This document shows, piece by piece, positions 28,736 through 44,239 of a DNA stretch of 64,000 bases. The stretch is from Sapria himalayana (lineage: Eukaryota > Streptophyta > Magnoliopsida > Malpighiales > Rafflesiaceae), in NCBI GenBank assembly GCA_029783825.1, contig JAREIK010005303.1:62001-126000 (forward strand), read 5' to 3'. Position numbers and translations under genes: made by a program. Each line of letters opens with the position of its first letter. The first letter of the stretch is position 1. The notes under the pieces were generated by a model. It saw only the letters and a list, made by a program, of their open reading frames with translations. It searched no databases and was not told where the DNA came from.

Positions 28736-29343
28736 ACGTGTAAAATCACTTGGCTACTCAATGAATGTTTTTATGTAGATAACAAGTGAATAAGCAAAGC
28801 ACAACCTAGATGGTAAGCAATATTAAATAGAAAAGCATAATAGTCTATTGAAGTTCATAATTTAGCCATGAAAGAAACATAATTGCGAACTTAATATGAT
28901 TACAAGTTTCAAATTTTATAAATATTTTTTCAGAATTCATTAGTTTAATAAGGAAAAAGAAGGCAGTATGTGATGGCTATCATCAAAATCATACCTTATT
29001 TTTGACGCTGCTTTGCATTGATCCATAGCTCCAATGCCTCATTATAAGTAGCAGCAAACTCATGAGATTTGTATGATTTCATTACCAACTCATGTAGCTT
29101 TCCTCGAGTGTACCCAATGAACTGAGGGTGTAACATGTTAAATAAATTGGAGCTTATATTATTCTCATTATTATAGGAACATTGTGATATGATTACAAGT
29201 TTCAAATTTTATGAATATTTTATCAGCATTCATTAGTTTTATAAGGAAAAAAAAGTAACACATGATAACTATCATCCAAATCATACGTGATTTCTATGGC
29301 TGTTTTGCATTGATCCATAGCTCCATGTAATTATAAGTAGATA
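28736..29343 (-). other. Unrecognised exon-like segment, partly duplicated in tandem
   Basis: About 160 bp is present twice (near 28886-29048 and 29186-29343), sharing GATTACAAGTTTCAAATTTTAT and TTTGCATTGATCCATAGCTCCA. On the minus strand the first copy lies at the end of a 69-codon open frame (28996-29205) ending ALELWINAKQRQK. It is followed by GGTATG, which could be a decayed splice donor. The second copy keeps only ELWINAKQ. The product is not recognised. It might be a captured host exon, but that is speculative. Confidence 0.35.
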
Positions 29344-29344
29344 T

Positions 29345-30326
29345 ACATAATGTAGACAAAATTATAAACAAATATATAGATTTACATAAATGTATAAATA
29401 GTTAAAAATATAGTTAGATTTAATTATATATAGTTTTAATTGGTTTTACAAATATTTATATATAGTGATACACATTTAATTGAACATAATGGTGTATGTT
29501 GTTATACATGTAATTATAAATATAGTTACATGTGGTTATACATATAGTTACACATATAGTTATACTTATATTTATACAAGTAGGTATATATATTTATTCA
29601 TATAATTTTATATATTTATACATATAGATATGTATAGGTATAGATATAGTAAAATACATTTAATATACTAATATATACAAATGTATATTAAATATATGTT
29701 GTAAATTATATATTTAAAATAAAATTATGTATAAAGCCTTTATAGCTATACATATAATATGATACAATTATTTATAGTTATATATTATTATACATATAGT
29801 ATATATAGATATAAATATTTTTATATAGGTAAACATATAGTTATATATAGATATATTCATACAAATAGTCATACCTAATTATATAAAGTTATAAATAAAA
29901 ATATAGATTTACATATATGTATACATAGTTACAAATATAGTTATATTTAATTATATAGAGTGTTATATAGTTATACAAATATTTATATATAGTTATACAA
30001 ATATTGGTATATAGTTATACACATATAGTTAAACATAATGTTGTATGTTATTATACATGTCATTATAAATATAGTTAAATGTGGTTATACATACAGTTAC
30101 ACATATAGTTATACTTATATTTATACATGTAGGTATATATATTTTTTATGTAATTTTTTATATGTATACATATAGTTATCTATAGGTATATATATATGAA
30201 AAAATACATTTTTATATACTAATATATAAAAATGTATATTATATATATGTTGTTAATTATATTTTTAAATATAATAATGTATAATATATTATAGTTATAC
30301 ATATAGTCAAAGACAATTATTTATAG
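29345..30326 (+). repeat. AT-rich satellite block, two roughly 548-bp units
   Basis: The unit landmark (GGTGTATG/GTTGTATG) occurs near 29491 and 30040, again about 549 bp apart, with the same word order as the block at 15360-16967. Confidence 0.85.
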
Positions 30327-31259
<933 letters not shown>

Positions 31260-31790
31260 TTAGTATATATAATTAAAAAAGAGTTATATTTAGTTAAACA
31301 TATTATTATATTTAGATATATTCATAAGTAGTTATAAGTAGCTATACATAAATATATACAAAGTTATGAATAAATATATAGATTTAATTATATGAATACA
31401 TATATGTATTCATAGATACAGATATAGTTTTATTTAATTATATAGAGTGTTACATAGTTATACAATATTTATATATAGTTATACACATATAGTGTTAAAT
31501 ATGTAGGTAATTAAAGATATAGTTATATATAACATTTTTATAGTTATCCATATATTAATATACAATTATATATAGTTTTATATTATTATAGATATGATAT
31601 AAGTTATTAGAATTACTCATATAGTTATAAAATATTATATAGTTAAAAAATAGTTATATATAGTTATTAATATAGTGATAAAAATAGTTTACATAGTTAC
31701 AAATATAGTTAAATATAATTATGAAGAGTTTTATATAATTATTCAAATATTTATAAATAGTTATCATATACTATGATAACAACACTCTCT
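31260..31790 (+). repeat. AT-rich satellite block after ARF copy 2
   Basis: Direct counterpart of 17907-18450. The order of TAGTTATAC motifs and the spacing to the unique flank are shared. Confidence 0.8.
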
Positions 31791-31919
31791 CAATTGCCCA
31801 ATTGAATTACACCACTATAGAGAAAGAACTTGTATCAACAATCTTTTCTTTTGGCAAGTTAATATCATATTTAGTGGGAACCAACGTCATAGTATATACT
31901 AAATATTCTATAATTAAAT

Positions 31920-32561
31920 ATCTCACATAAATGAAAGATGTCAGGCCTAGATTGATTTGATCGATTTTTTTATTACAATAGTTTGAACTAGAGATATTAG
32001 ATAAGAAATTACATATAATCAAAATTGAAAATAGTTTATCATGACTAGAAAAACAAGATTGAAAAGTTGTTGAAAAAGATATTAGAAAAATTTTTTTATT
32101 TAAACAAATTATAGCATTGAATGAAAATGTAACTCCATGGTATGTAGTATTGAATGAACCTTATCATTGCAAGTAGTACTCTAATCAAATTTTGAGGCAA
32201 AGTATTATAGATGGGAGATTAATAGTATCTTGCAATAATGTCATTTTTTGCGTTTACTCTCATGAATTTGTGAAACATGTTAATATTTATGTGCTCAAAT
32301 ATTTTTCTTCTCAAAATTAATATTGATATTTAAATATATATGCATAAATATATATGTGCATATACACTACCCTGCACACACACACATTTATACATCCATA
32401 CACATTACTATACATTATATATATGCATACATGCTCGTATACTATTGTTAATATTCACACATGTATCTATATTTTCAAAGTAGTGTGTATATACTTGTAT
32501 GCATGCAATACTACTGTACACCCACAGAAACACACACATATACCTATATACATGAAACTAT

Positions 32562-32610
<49 letters not shown>

Positions 32611-35449
32611 GTATTTAAAATTTTTTGATTTTGAAAATTTTATTAAAATAAAATATTATATATTGTACACAATTTATACAATATTGTAAATTCTTTATAT
32701 TTAAAACAAATATGTGTGTGTGTGCGGGTGCGTGCTTGTGTGTGTATGGGGCATATTAATGCATAAAATGAAATTATGAATTAAATATATGAGCTTCTAT
32801 TTTATTCAAATAGTTGTCTTTTTAATATTATATTAAAATAACAATCATTATACTCATATAAAAAAAATGAAGTTGGCATATTTGTAAATTATTTTGATTT
32901 TACAATTATATTAAAAATGAAAATATAGTTCATAAATAGATAATATTGTTTTTGTATTTCTATATAATTTTTTTATTAAAATATTAATGTCTATGATAAA
33001 TTTGTACCTACTATTTATTATTATTAATAAATTTTTAGAAACTTTAATATTCAAACAAATATAATATAGTGCATATAAATACATGCCTTTAATGTTTAGT
33101 AAAAAATCAATTATTTTTTAATTATGTTCAAATAATATAGATTACCATATAAATATATGAGTATATTTTTCTACATGTAATTATTTTTTTATTCAAAATT
33201 AATAAATAACCATATAAATATATGAATTTGTTTTTTTAAAAATTATTTTAAATTTTTTTTTTCAAATTGAATACATGACAATGTTTTTTATTGTAATTAA
33301 TAGATACATTTCAACATTAATTATTTATAATAAATATAACATATTGCATATTATGATGTGAAAATTTTATTTTGTCAATAAATTTTGTTATTTGTTTTAA
33401 AATTTACAACATGAATTTTAACAAATGAAAATTTTATAAGAAATCAATTTTAGTTAAATGATATTAAGTGAAACAAAAATACAAACTCTAATCATATTAA
33501 ATCATAATGAGTTATACAAACATATAAAAATACAATAAAAATACATTCAAGGTTGAAAAAATTAAATTTAAGTTCCTAAAATATATGGGAAAATGATAAA
33601 GTTTTATACAATATTCAAAAAAAAAACATGTATGAATGAGAAGAATGATATGAATGGATATTAAGTTTTTGAAGCATGTAGTTATACATGTTATAGATGT
33701 AGTTATATATAGTTTTTCATGTAATTATATATATTTAGATGTATGGCTATGTATAGGTATAGATGTAGATAAATACATTTATATATAGTAATATGTTGAT
33801 ATACATATTGTTAAATACATTTATATATAGTTATATATAAATGTATAGATATTTATACATTTAAGTTCCTCAAATCAATAACTGTATTTAAACATAACTA
33901 TACATCAATATCCATGTGTGCTATAATTTGAATTTCTTATATAAGTGTATTTTACTATATCTATCACTATAAAAATAGTATACATAAACATAACTATATA
34001 TAAATATAACAACATATAATTAATACACACACACACACACAATCATATATATATATATGTGTGTGTGTGTGTCAGATGAGCTGGATATCTTATATATTTT
34101 AATCTAGAATGAATCATATTGTTAGCCAATGCTAGGGTATTTATAAGAGAGCCTATGTGGCATTTAATTAAACATAGTAATTTAAAGTATAGTCAAATAT
34201 ATACATGTATTTAAATGTCTTGTAAATTAGTATCAGTATACATAAAGCCTATTACATTTTTATTTGAACTAATTGAAAACTGGTCAATAAATGTTTACAA
34301 ATATTAATGTGACTATACTTTAAATTTACAGGTATTAAATACACGCTTACATTTTTATAAGAGTGTGTGTTGTTCCTTGTACATAAAGCCATGTATAAAA
34401 TATAGTTTATGGATATTAATTTAATTATACTTATTGGGTAGGCACGGCATTATGGAATAATAGATATTTTCATAATGCAAATTTATTAAACGTGTATTTC
34501 ATAAACTCAGAATAACTTTATTTGTGTAAAATATGTATATAATGTTATTTGTATAATACTAATTATATTTGAAACACATGACATGTATATTGAATGTATC
34601 ATATATAGAATTATGATAGATATATATATATATATGTATGTATATTAAATATATGTTGTTATATTTATATATAGTTATGTTTATGTATACTATTTTTATA
34701 GTTATAGTTATAGTTATAGTTGTAGTTATGTTTATGTATATTAAATATATGTTTATGTATACTAATTTTTATAGTTATGTTTATGTATGTATATTTATAT
34801 AGATTTATATATATGTATACTATTTTTATATTAAATATATGTATATTAAATATATGTATACATATATTTATATATATGTTTTGATATGTTGTTATATCAC
34901 ACATGCATATTTATGTTTATGTATATTGTTTATATATATGTTGTTTATATATACACATTCTGCACCATCAACATCCACACAATGAGAACACATTATATCA
35001 CAAATGAATGAAGTATGTATACGAATAATTTTATATAAGCAATCCAAGCATACCATGGTGATTAAAGAAGAAGAATTTTGGGAAAAAAATAACAGAATCA
35101 AAATGCACACTCTTGCATTAAGATAATTGATGAAGAATTAGGGTAGAAAACATACCTCTAATCAATAATAAATTCTCGCTTACTCTTCGATTAGGGCATG
35201 ATGAATCGGTGTCGAGAGATAGAGGTGGATTGTGGGGGACTTAGGTGATGTCTCTAGTGTCTCGACAACAAATGTTTAGCCAAAATAAAATTGCTAAAAT
35301 TTCCAAAATTATTAAAATTACCAAAATTATTAAAATTATCAAAATGTTTTTCATTATAAAAACATTAAATAAACAATAAAAATATAAAATACAAAAAGAC
35401 TCATTTTGTTTATTTATTATCAAAATATTTCCAACAAAATTCATGTGCG
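31920..35449. other. AT-rich region with microsatellites, no gene recognised
   Basis: A (TG)n run lies at 32574-32606, with a second TG-rich patch near 32711-32746. An (AC)n-(AT)n-(GT)n dyad lies at 34025-34072. A fragment of the ATAGTTATAC satellite is near 33680-33870, and a TTTATGTATACTATTTTTATAG-like tandem patch is near 34640-34870. The 34960-35280 stretch is less AT-rich. On the minus strand it could be a leader exon (GATTAGAGGTATG looks like a splice donor near 35155), but I cannot identify a product. Confidence 0.5.
34025..34072. repeat. (AC)n-(AT)n-(GT)n dyad
   Basis: Sixteen bases of alternating AC, a central AT run and fourteen bases of alternating GT form an inverted repeat that could fold as a hairpin or adopt Z-like structure. 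Confidence 0.7.
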
Positions 35450-36549
35450 TGTAGCAAGGTACACATGAAAAACAAACACCTTATAATTTTTTATTATAAA
35501 ATTAATTAAACACTAAATATATAAATAATTTCAAAAAAATTTGTTTACCCTTAAAACAAAAAAAAATCAAATAGCTAAAAACTTTACAAACTTCATATAA
35601 TAAAACATAATGAAAAGATAATTTTTCTTATAGTCACTCTCCTAAGAGTTATTAAATACTCTTTATTTTAAAATATTTATATATATATATTTTTTATGGT
35701 TATGAATTTTTAAGAAATCATATTAATTTTTATGAAGATAATATAAAATAATTTTAAAGGCATAAAATTTCATATTATTTGATATCATTTTAAAATTTTA
35801 AAATTCTAAAAATTACTTAAAGTTAGAAGATAATCAAAAAATGTTATATTTATTATTTTAATAAAAACTTTATATTAAAAGCTAATAGTAAAAATATTAC
35901 TCAATTATTTAATTCTTATAAATTTTAGTAGGGGTTAACATCTATGTATATATTTTTAAATATCAATTTATTTTCTTTTAAATTTACCAAAAAAATTTAA
36001 ATTTTTATTATAATACAAGATTTTCAAATTTTGTAGTAATTATTTTTTTAAAAGTTTCTATAAACATAAAATTTTTTTATACCTATAAAAATATTAATAT
36101 TTACTATTTTATTCGTCAATTCAGATATTTTTGTAAATAGTTTCTATTTAATCATACAAAATATTATTTAACATTTATATTAGTAGAAATTTAATGTATG
36201 TTCATTTATTTTTTAAATTATATTAAAAAATTATTATAATTATAGAATTAATTATATAATCATACTTTAATACAAATTTTTAAGTTTCTTAATTAAAAAT
36301 TTTTTAAAAAATTTTGTATAATTTTTAAAAAAATTAATACATCATAAAAATAGTTATTATTGTCCATATTAATATAATTTTTTTTATTTTTTTTATTTTT
36401 TAAATTATTTATTTTAATATCTTTTTTTTATAATTTTATGGGGAGAATATTTCTTTCAAAGTTCGCTCATCTATAGACCATTAACATACATTTGATAAAT
36501 AAAATTAAATAAAATATTAAAACTAATAATAAATTAAAAAAATTAAATA

Positions 36550-37458
36550 ATTAAAGATTGGCTAGAAAAATGCGAATGCTAAATCTGTCGCTATGTTTGG
36601 GATTTAATTAGCGAGGAAAGTTTAGTCAATAAATCAATCACTATATCCCGGATTTAATTAGCTAGGAATGTTCTGTCGCTTAATCCGTCGATATATTCCG
36701 GATTTAATTTTAGAGAAATTTCATCGCTAAATTCCATCTCTATATTAAGAAAATAATTGGCTAGGGAAGTTATGTCGCTAAAATCTATAGCTATATTTAA
36801 TATGTAATTAGCAAGAGAAATTCTATCACTAAATCCGTAACTATATTTTGGGATGTAATTAGCTAGGGAAATTCAGTTGCTAAAATCCATCGCTAAGGTC
36901 TCGATGTAATTATTTAGGGAATTTCGTCGCTAAAATCTATGACTATGATCTAGATGTAATTAACTAGGGAAATTTAGTCGCTAAATCAATCGCTAAATTC
37001 TAGATTTTATTAACTAGGGAAATTTCATCGCTAAAGCTTTCACTATATTCATATTTTATTAGCTAGAAAAATTTTGTCGCTAATCCATTGTTAAATTATC
37101 TCGCTTTCTTTGAGCAGAATTTACGAAAATATTCCGTCACTAATCCATTGCTAAAATCCCTACTTTTCTTAAGCGGAATTTATAAAATTATTTTGTCGCT
37201 AATCCATTGCTAAATTCCCCCACTTTTTATGAGTATAGTTTACGAAAATATTCTGTCGCTAATTTGTCGCTAATCCATTGCTAAATTTCCCTACTTTTCA
37301 TGAGTAGAATTTACGAAAATATTCCATCACTAATCCATCTCTAATCCATTGCAAATTTTTATTTCGGTGAAAAAACATAAATCCCTTGCTATTCCCTGGC
37401 TAATATCTCGCAATTTAGCTAGGGATTGATCCCTAGCTAAATTTCCTAGCTTAATGAA
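36550..37458 (-). repeat. CACTA-A subterminal repeats
   Basis: About fifteen degenerate copies of a unit with TTAGCTAGGGAAATT and GTCGCTAAATCC, roughly 55-65 bp apart, fill the stretch inside the terminus. Dense subterminal repeats serve as transposase-binding sites in En/Spm elements. That role is inferred here. Confidence 0.8.
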
Positions 37459-37473
37459 CATTTTCTTGTAGTG
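37459..37473 (-). mobile_element. CACTA-A 5' terminal repeat
   Basis: The plus strand reads CATTTTCTTGTAGTG, the exact reverse complement of CACTACAAGAAAATG at 52508-52522. Array 2 begins at the next base. Confidence 0.9.
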
Positions 37474-37714
37474 TTATATATCAATCTTTCTATCTAACTA
37501 ACTATCTATCTATCTTTGTTTCTATGTATTTTTCTATCCATCTATCTACCTATCTATATTTCTATCTATCTAACTATCTATATATCTATCTATATATCTA
37601 TTTGTCTTTATATCTACTTATCTATCTATCTATTTATTTTCAATTTGTCTATTATTCTATCTTTCTATCAGTCAATCTATCATTTAACTATCTGTCAATC
37701 AATCAATCAATCTA

Positions 37715-38543
37715 TCTATCTATATGTCAATCTGTCTATCTTTATTTATAACTATATGGTTATCTTTCTATCTATTTATATGTTTATCTGACTATCTATC
37801 CATATGTCTACCTATCTATCTATCTCTCTATCTATTAATGTGTCTATTTCTCTATACATCTATTTGTCTATCTCTCTATATGTCTATATGTCGATCTGTC
37901 TATCTATCTGTCAATCTATCTAATTTTCTATATGTCTATATGTCTATCTATATATCTATCTTTTATATATACATACATACATATATATATATATATTTGT
38001 CTTTCTTACTATCTGTCTATCTATCTATCTGTCTATCTCTTTATCTTTCTATTTGTCTATCTATCTATCAATCTATCTGTCTATCTATCTATCAATCTAT
38101 CTGTCTATCTAACAATTTTTCTATCTATCTATCAGTTAATCTATCGATCTATTGAACTATCTATCTATATATCTATCTATATAAATGTATATATGTTTTA
38201 CTATTTATCTATCTATATGTCTATTTATTTATCTGTCAGTCAATCAATTTATCTATCTATCTATATGTCTATCTGTCTATCTTTATTTATATCTATATGG
38301 CTATATTTCTATCTATTTATATGTTTATCTGACTATCTGTCTAAATGTCTATCTATTTATATTTCTATCTGTTAATGTGTCTATTTCTCTATATGACTAT
38401 TTGTTTATCTCTCTATCTATGTATCTCTCTATCTGTTAATGTGTCTAGTTCTCTATATGACTATTTGTCTATCTCTCTATCTATCTATCTGCAATCTATC
38501 TAATTTTCTATATGTCTATATATCTATCTATATATCTATCTTT

Positions 38544-38580
<37 letters not shown>

Positions 38581-38760
38581 GTCTCTCAATCTATCTTTCT
38601 ATTTGTCTATCTATCAATCTATCTAACTATTTTTCTATCTATCTGTCAGTCAATCTATCGATCTATTGAATTATCTATCTATCTATCAGGCTATCTATAT
38701 ATATGTTTATATGTCTTACTATTTATGTATCTATATGTCTGTCTGTCTGTCTAGCTATTT
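37715..38760 (+). repeat. Tandem higher-order duplication inside array 2
   Basis: Two diverged copies of a roughly 510-580 bp composite lie side by side. Shared ordered landmarks are a TTTATTTATAACTATATGG-like block (37739 / 38281), TATGTTTATCTGACTATCTR (37780 / 38320), TCTATCTAATTTTCTATATG (37915 / 38490) and CTATCGATCTATTGAA (38140 / 38654). The step is not a single multiple of four, so indels followed the duplication. Confidence 0.75.
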
Positions 38761-41700
38761 ATATATTTTTCTATCAATCAATTTGTCTATCATTTTATCT
38801 TTAAATATCTCTATCTGTCTAATATTAATCTACAAACATTTCTATGTATCTATCTATCTATCTATGTGTCTATTTGTGTATCTATCTATCTAAATATATG
38901 TCTATCTATCTATCTATCAATTTGACAATCTATTTACCTATCTATATATTTATTTATCTATCTATCATTCTATCTGTCTATCTATATATTTATCTATCAA
39001 TCTACTTGCAAATCTATCTTACTATCTATCTATTTATTTTTCAATCTATATATTTGTCTTTATGCCTATCTACCTATATGTCTATCTTTCCTTGTGTATA
39101 TATATCTATGTTCAAATTTGTCAATCTATCTATTTGTCTATCCGTATATCTTTCTATCTGTCTATGTATCTATCTATATATATGACTATTTATCTATTTG
39201 TAAATCTGTATATGTATCATTTATCTATCTATTTGTCTATCTATTTATATGTCTAATTGACTATAGGTCTATATTTCTTTCTTTCTTTTAATCTAACTAT
39301 CTAGCTATCTATCTATATATTAATCTATCAATATAACTATCAATATAACTATATATCTATCTATATATCAATCTATCTTTCTTTATTTTTTCTTTCTTTC
39401 TATTTATCTATCTATCTATCTATATTTCTATCTATATATCAATCTATCTATTTGTCTATCTGTCTATCAATATATCTGTCTATCAATATATCTGTCTATC
39501 TTTAAATTTTTCTATCTTTCAATCTGTCATTCTGTCAAATGACTATATGTCAATCAATCAATCAATCTATCTATCTATTTGTCTATCTGTCTATTTATTT
39601 ATCTGACTATCTATTTATCTATCTATCCAACTATCTGTCTATCTATATATCTATCTATCTATATGTTTATATGTATAACTATCTATCTGCATTGTTGTTT
39701 ATTTATATATCTTTCTAACTATCTATATGTCTATTTCTCAATCTCTATAATTATATATCTCTCTATTTGTAGATTTGTATATCTTTATATTTTGTATATC
39801 TGCCTATCTATCTATTTGTCTACCTATCTATTTGACTATCAATCTATCTATCAATCTATCTATATATCAATCTGTCTATTGGTAGATCTAGCACTCTATC
39901 AATATGTCCATATCTGTATCTAATTGTCAGTCTATTTGTCGATATGTCTAACTATCAATCTATATATCTATAGATATCTATCTATCTCTTGCATCTATCA
40001 ATTTGTCAATCTGTCTGTCTATCTCTCTATCTATCAATCAATCTATCTGTCAATTTGTCTATCTATCAATCTACATATCTCTTAATTTGTTTATCTTTTT
40101 ATCTGTCTTTTTATATATTTGTCTATCTATCTCTCTATATATCTGTCACCAGTCTATTTGTCTATATGTGTATTTGTCTATCTTTATATCTTTCTATGTC
40201 TATCTATCTGTCTATATATTTATTTTTCTATCTGTCTATCTATTTATCTGTATATTTTTTTATCTATCTATTGATATATTAACCTGTCTAACTATCTATC
40301 TATATATCTATTTATATGTCTATCTTTCTAACTATCTATTTGTATATTTGTCTATTTTTCTATATGTATATATATATATATATCTCTGTTTATTTGTCTA
40401 TCTTTCTATATGTCTATCTGTTTATTTGTCTATCATTCTATCTGCCTATATGCCTATCTATATATCTACCTACCTATATATCTCTATATCTGTCTATATG
40501 TTTAACTGTATATTTATCTATCTTTTTATCTATCAATTTGTCAATCTGTCAATCTATCTATCTGTTAATTATATATTTGTCTTTATATATATATATATCA
40601 ATATGTTTATCTGCCTATATGTTGATCTATCTATATGACTATCTTACTATCTAACAATTTTACTATCTAACTATCTGATTATATATATATATATATATAT
40701 ATCTCTATATATATATATATCTACGTATCTAACTATTTATCTATTTTTTATCTATCTATCTTTTTTCTATCTGTCTATTTTTTTAGTGTAAGCCTGCTTA
40801 TCTATCTATCTATCTATCTGTGTTTCTTTGATCTCTCTATCAATCAATTTATCTATCTGTCTATATGTCTGTGTGTCTGTCTGACTTTTTTTCTATCTAT
40901 TTATTGGTCTAATTATTTATATTTTTATCTATCTATCTGATTAACTAACTAACTATCTATCTATCTATCTTTTTTTCTTTCTATATATCTTTCTATCTAC
41001 CAATTAATCTGTCTTTCTATCTTCAATTTTTTTATCTTTCTATATGTCAATCTATCATCTAACTATGTCTTAATCTGTCTATCTATCAGTATATATATAT
41101 GTCAATCTGTCTATCATTCTATCTATATGTCTATTTTTGTATCTATCTTTCTGTCTATCTGTATATTTAACTATTTGTATATCAATCAATATTTGTGTTT
41201 ATCTATCTATCTATCTCTATATCTATCTATCTTTCTGAATTTTCTTTATTAGTCTATCTAACAATCTATTTATCTATATATTTGCCTATCTGTCTATATA
41301 TCTATATGTCAATCTTTATATCTTTCTATATGTCTATATGTGTATTTTTTTATATGTCGATATGTCAATTTGTCAATTTGTTTATATATCTATCTATCTA
41401 TTTTCTTATCTGTCTATTTTTCTATATATCTATATGCCTATTTAACAATCTATCCATCGATCTATGTATTTATCAATCTATCTATATGTCTGTTTGCGTA
41501 TTTGCATATCTAACTATCTGCCTATCTATCTATTTGCCAATCTGTCTATATGCCTATCTGTCTATCTGTCTATATGTGTATCATTTTATATGTCTATCTA
41601 TCTATCTGACAATTTGTCTATTTTTGTAACTTCCAATCTTCCTATTTGTCTATTTGTCTATCTACATATATGCCTATCTATCTATATGTCTATCTTTCTA

Positions 41701-44208
41701 TCCATCTATTTATATATGTCTATCTATATATCTATTTATTTGTCTATCTATTAATCTACCTATCTCTCGATCTATATATCTATCTCTCTCTTTCTATTTG
41801 TCAATTTGTCTATTTTTTTATCTGTCTATCTATCTATTTTTCTACATATCTACTTATTTGTCTATCTAATTTTGTGAATCTGTCTTTCTGTCTATCTGTT
41901 ATTATTTTTATTGGTCTATCTATTTGTATGTCTATCCATCAGTCTATCTGTCTATCTGTCAATCTGTCTATATGTGTATCTATATATTTGTCTATCTGTC
42001 TATTTGTAAATATGTTTATTTATTTATCTATCTATCTATCTAACTATATATCTATCTGTCTATCTAACTATCTTCCTTTCTATCAATTTATCTATCTATT
42101 TATTTATCATTCTTTCTTTCTTTCTATAAATCTATCTATTTTTCTATCAATCTATCTATCCATCTGTCTATTATTCTATATGCCCTATCTATCTATTTTT
42201 TCTATCTATCTACCTATCTATGTATCTTTCTATCTTTATATAAATCTATTTGTCTATCTTTCTATTTTTCTAATTGTCATTTTATTTATTTGTCTATCTA
42301 TTTGTCTGTCTATCTGTCTATCATCTATTTGTTTATCTATCTATCTATCTATCTATTAGAATATCAATCTATATATCTATCTATCTGTCAATCTTTCTAT
42401 TTGTCTATCTGTCAATCTATCTATCTGTCTACTTTCTATCTATCTATCTATCTATCTATCTAGTTTTCTATATATCTATTTTTATATCTGTATATCTGTT
42501 AATCTATATATCTGTCTATCAATGATCTATTTATTTTTCTATCTACCTATCAATCAATCTATATATTTCTATCTCTCTATCTGTCTAGTCTATCTATTTA
42601 TATATCACTTTATTAGTGTATCTGTCAATATATAAATCTATCTATCTATCTATTTGTCTATTTTATATCAATCTATCTCTCTTTTAGGTCTATTGTATAT
42701 TTGTCTATCTAAAAATGTGTCTATCGATCAATCTATATATCTGTCTACCTTCTATCTGTCTATATGTCTATCTATCTATAATTCTATCTGTCCATCTATC
42801 TATCTTTATGTCTCTTTCTATATATGTCAATCTATCTATATATTTATCTGTCTATTTATTTATCCGACTATCTATCTATATACCTATCTGTCTATGTATA
42901 TATCTATATATTTGTCTTTTGTCTATCTATTTATTTGTCGATCTATCTATCGATTTTCTATCTATCTATCTATCTATCTATCTGTCTATCCGTTTATTTA
43001 TCTATCTGTTTAATTGTCTATCTATTTATCTACATATCTGCCTATTTGTCTATCTGTCAATTTGTCTATTTGTGTATATGTATATCTTTATATTTGTCTA
43101 TCTGTGTATGTGACTATTTGTCTATCTATCTATCTATATAAATGTCTATCTACCTATTTGTCTCTCTACCTATCTGACAATAAGCCTATCTATCTATTTA
43201 TATATCTATATGTCTATCTGACTATATATATCTCTGCCTATCTATCTATCTATCTATATATCTATCTATCTAATAATATATCTATTTATTTCTTTATCTA
43301 TCTACCTGTCTATAATCTATGTCTATCTATCTATCATTCTATCTACCTATCTTTCTTTCTATATATCTATTTATCATTTTGTATATCTATTAATCTATCT
43401 ATCTATCTATATATCTATTTACCTATCTATCTATATATCTATCTATATTTCTATCAATCAATCAATTAATATGTCTATCTATCTACTATTTATCTATATA
43501 TCTATGTATCTATTTATCTATTGTCTATCTATTTATCTCTCTATCTATCTAGCTATCTATCTCTCTATATGTATATATATATATATTATTTATATTTATA
43601 TATCTTTTTATAAATCTAATTGTCTATCTATTAATCTCTCAATCAATCAATCTGTCTGTCTATTGGTCTAACTATTTATATATGTATCTATCTATATGTC
43701 TAACTAACTATATATCTATTTATCTATCTATCTTTCTTTCTATCTAAAAATTTGATTGTCTATCTATCTATCTATCTATCAATCTATCTATATATTTATC
43801 TATCTATCAATCTATTTATCTATATGTCTATCTATCTATCATTCTATCTATATACCTCTATCAATCTAATTATATATATGTCTATCTATTTATCATTCTA
43901 TCTATATACCTATCTATCTATCTATATATCTATCTGTGTATCTGTTTATCTATCTATCTATTTGTATATATATCTATCAATCTTTATATCTATATGTCTT
44001 CAATCTTTCTATCTATTTATCTATCTAGCAAATTAATATCTAAATATTTTTCTCCCTATCTATCTACATGCATTTCTATCTATCTATCTATCTATCTATC
44101 AATCTATCTTCCAATCTATCTATCTATCTATCTTGGTATTTTTCAATCTGTATGTCTAACTATCTATGTGTGTATATGTTGGTCTATCTAGTTTTCTATG
44201 CATGTATG

Positions 44209-44239
<31 letters not shown>

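Larger units (their letters stand above)
35600..37473 (-). repeat. CACTA-A 5' arm, inverted copy of the CACTA-B 5' arm
   Basis: The reverse complement of this arm aligns with 52508 to about 54300. Shared landmarks run from the CACTACAAGAAAATG terminus through the GCTAGGGA subterminal repeats, the TATTAATGAGC/ATAGATGAGC block (53195 / 36460 region) and ATCAAATAATATGAAATTTTA (about 54110 / 35780 region). The two arms face each other across array 2. Confidence 0.8.

Noticed and set aside
28442..28789. 115-codon Tyr/Ile/Val-rich open frame
   Set aside because: It is the translation of the palindromic TATATGTACATA minisatellite.
32354..32608. 84-codon plus-strand open frame with a Cys-Val tail
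   Set aside because: It is produced by AC/TG microsatellites and TATA runs.
41646..42359. 237-codon plus-strand open frame in array 2
   Set aside because: Same artefact. Overlapping frames on the same strand are equally open and equally low in complexity.
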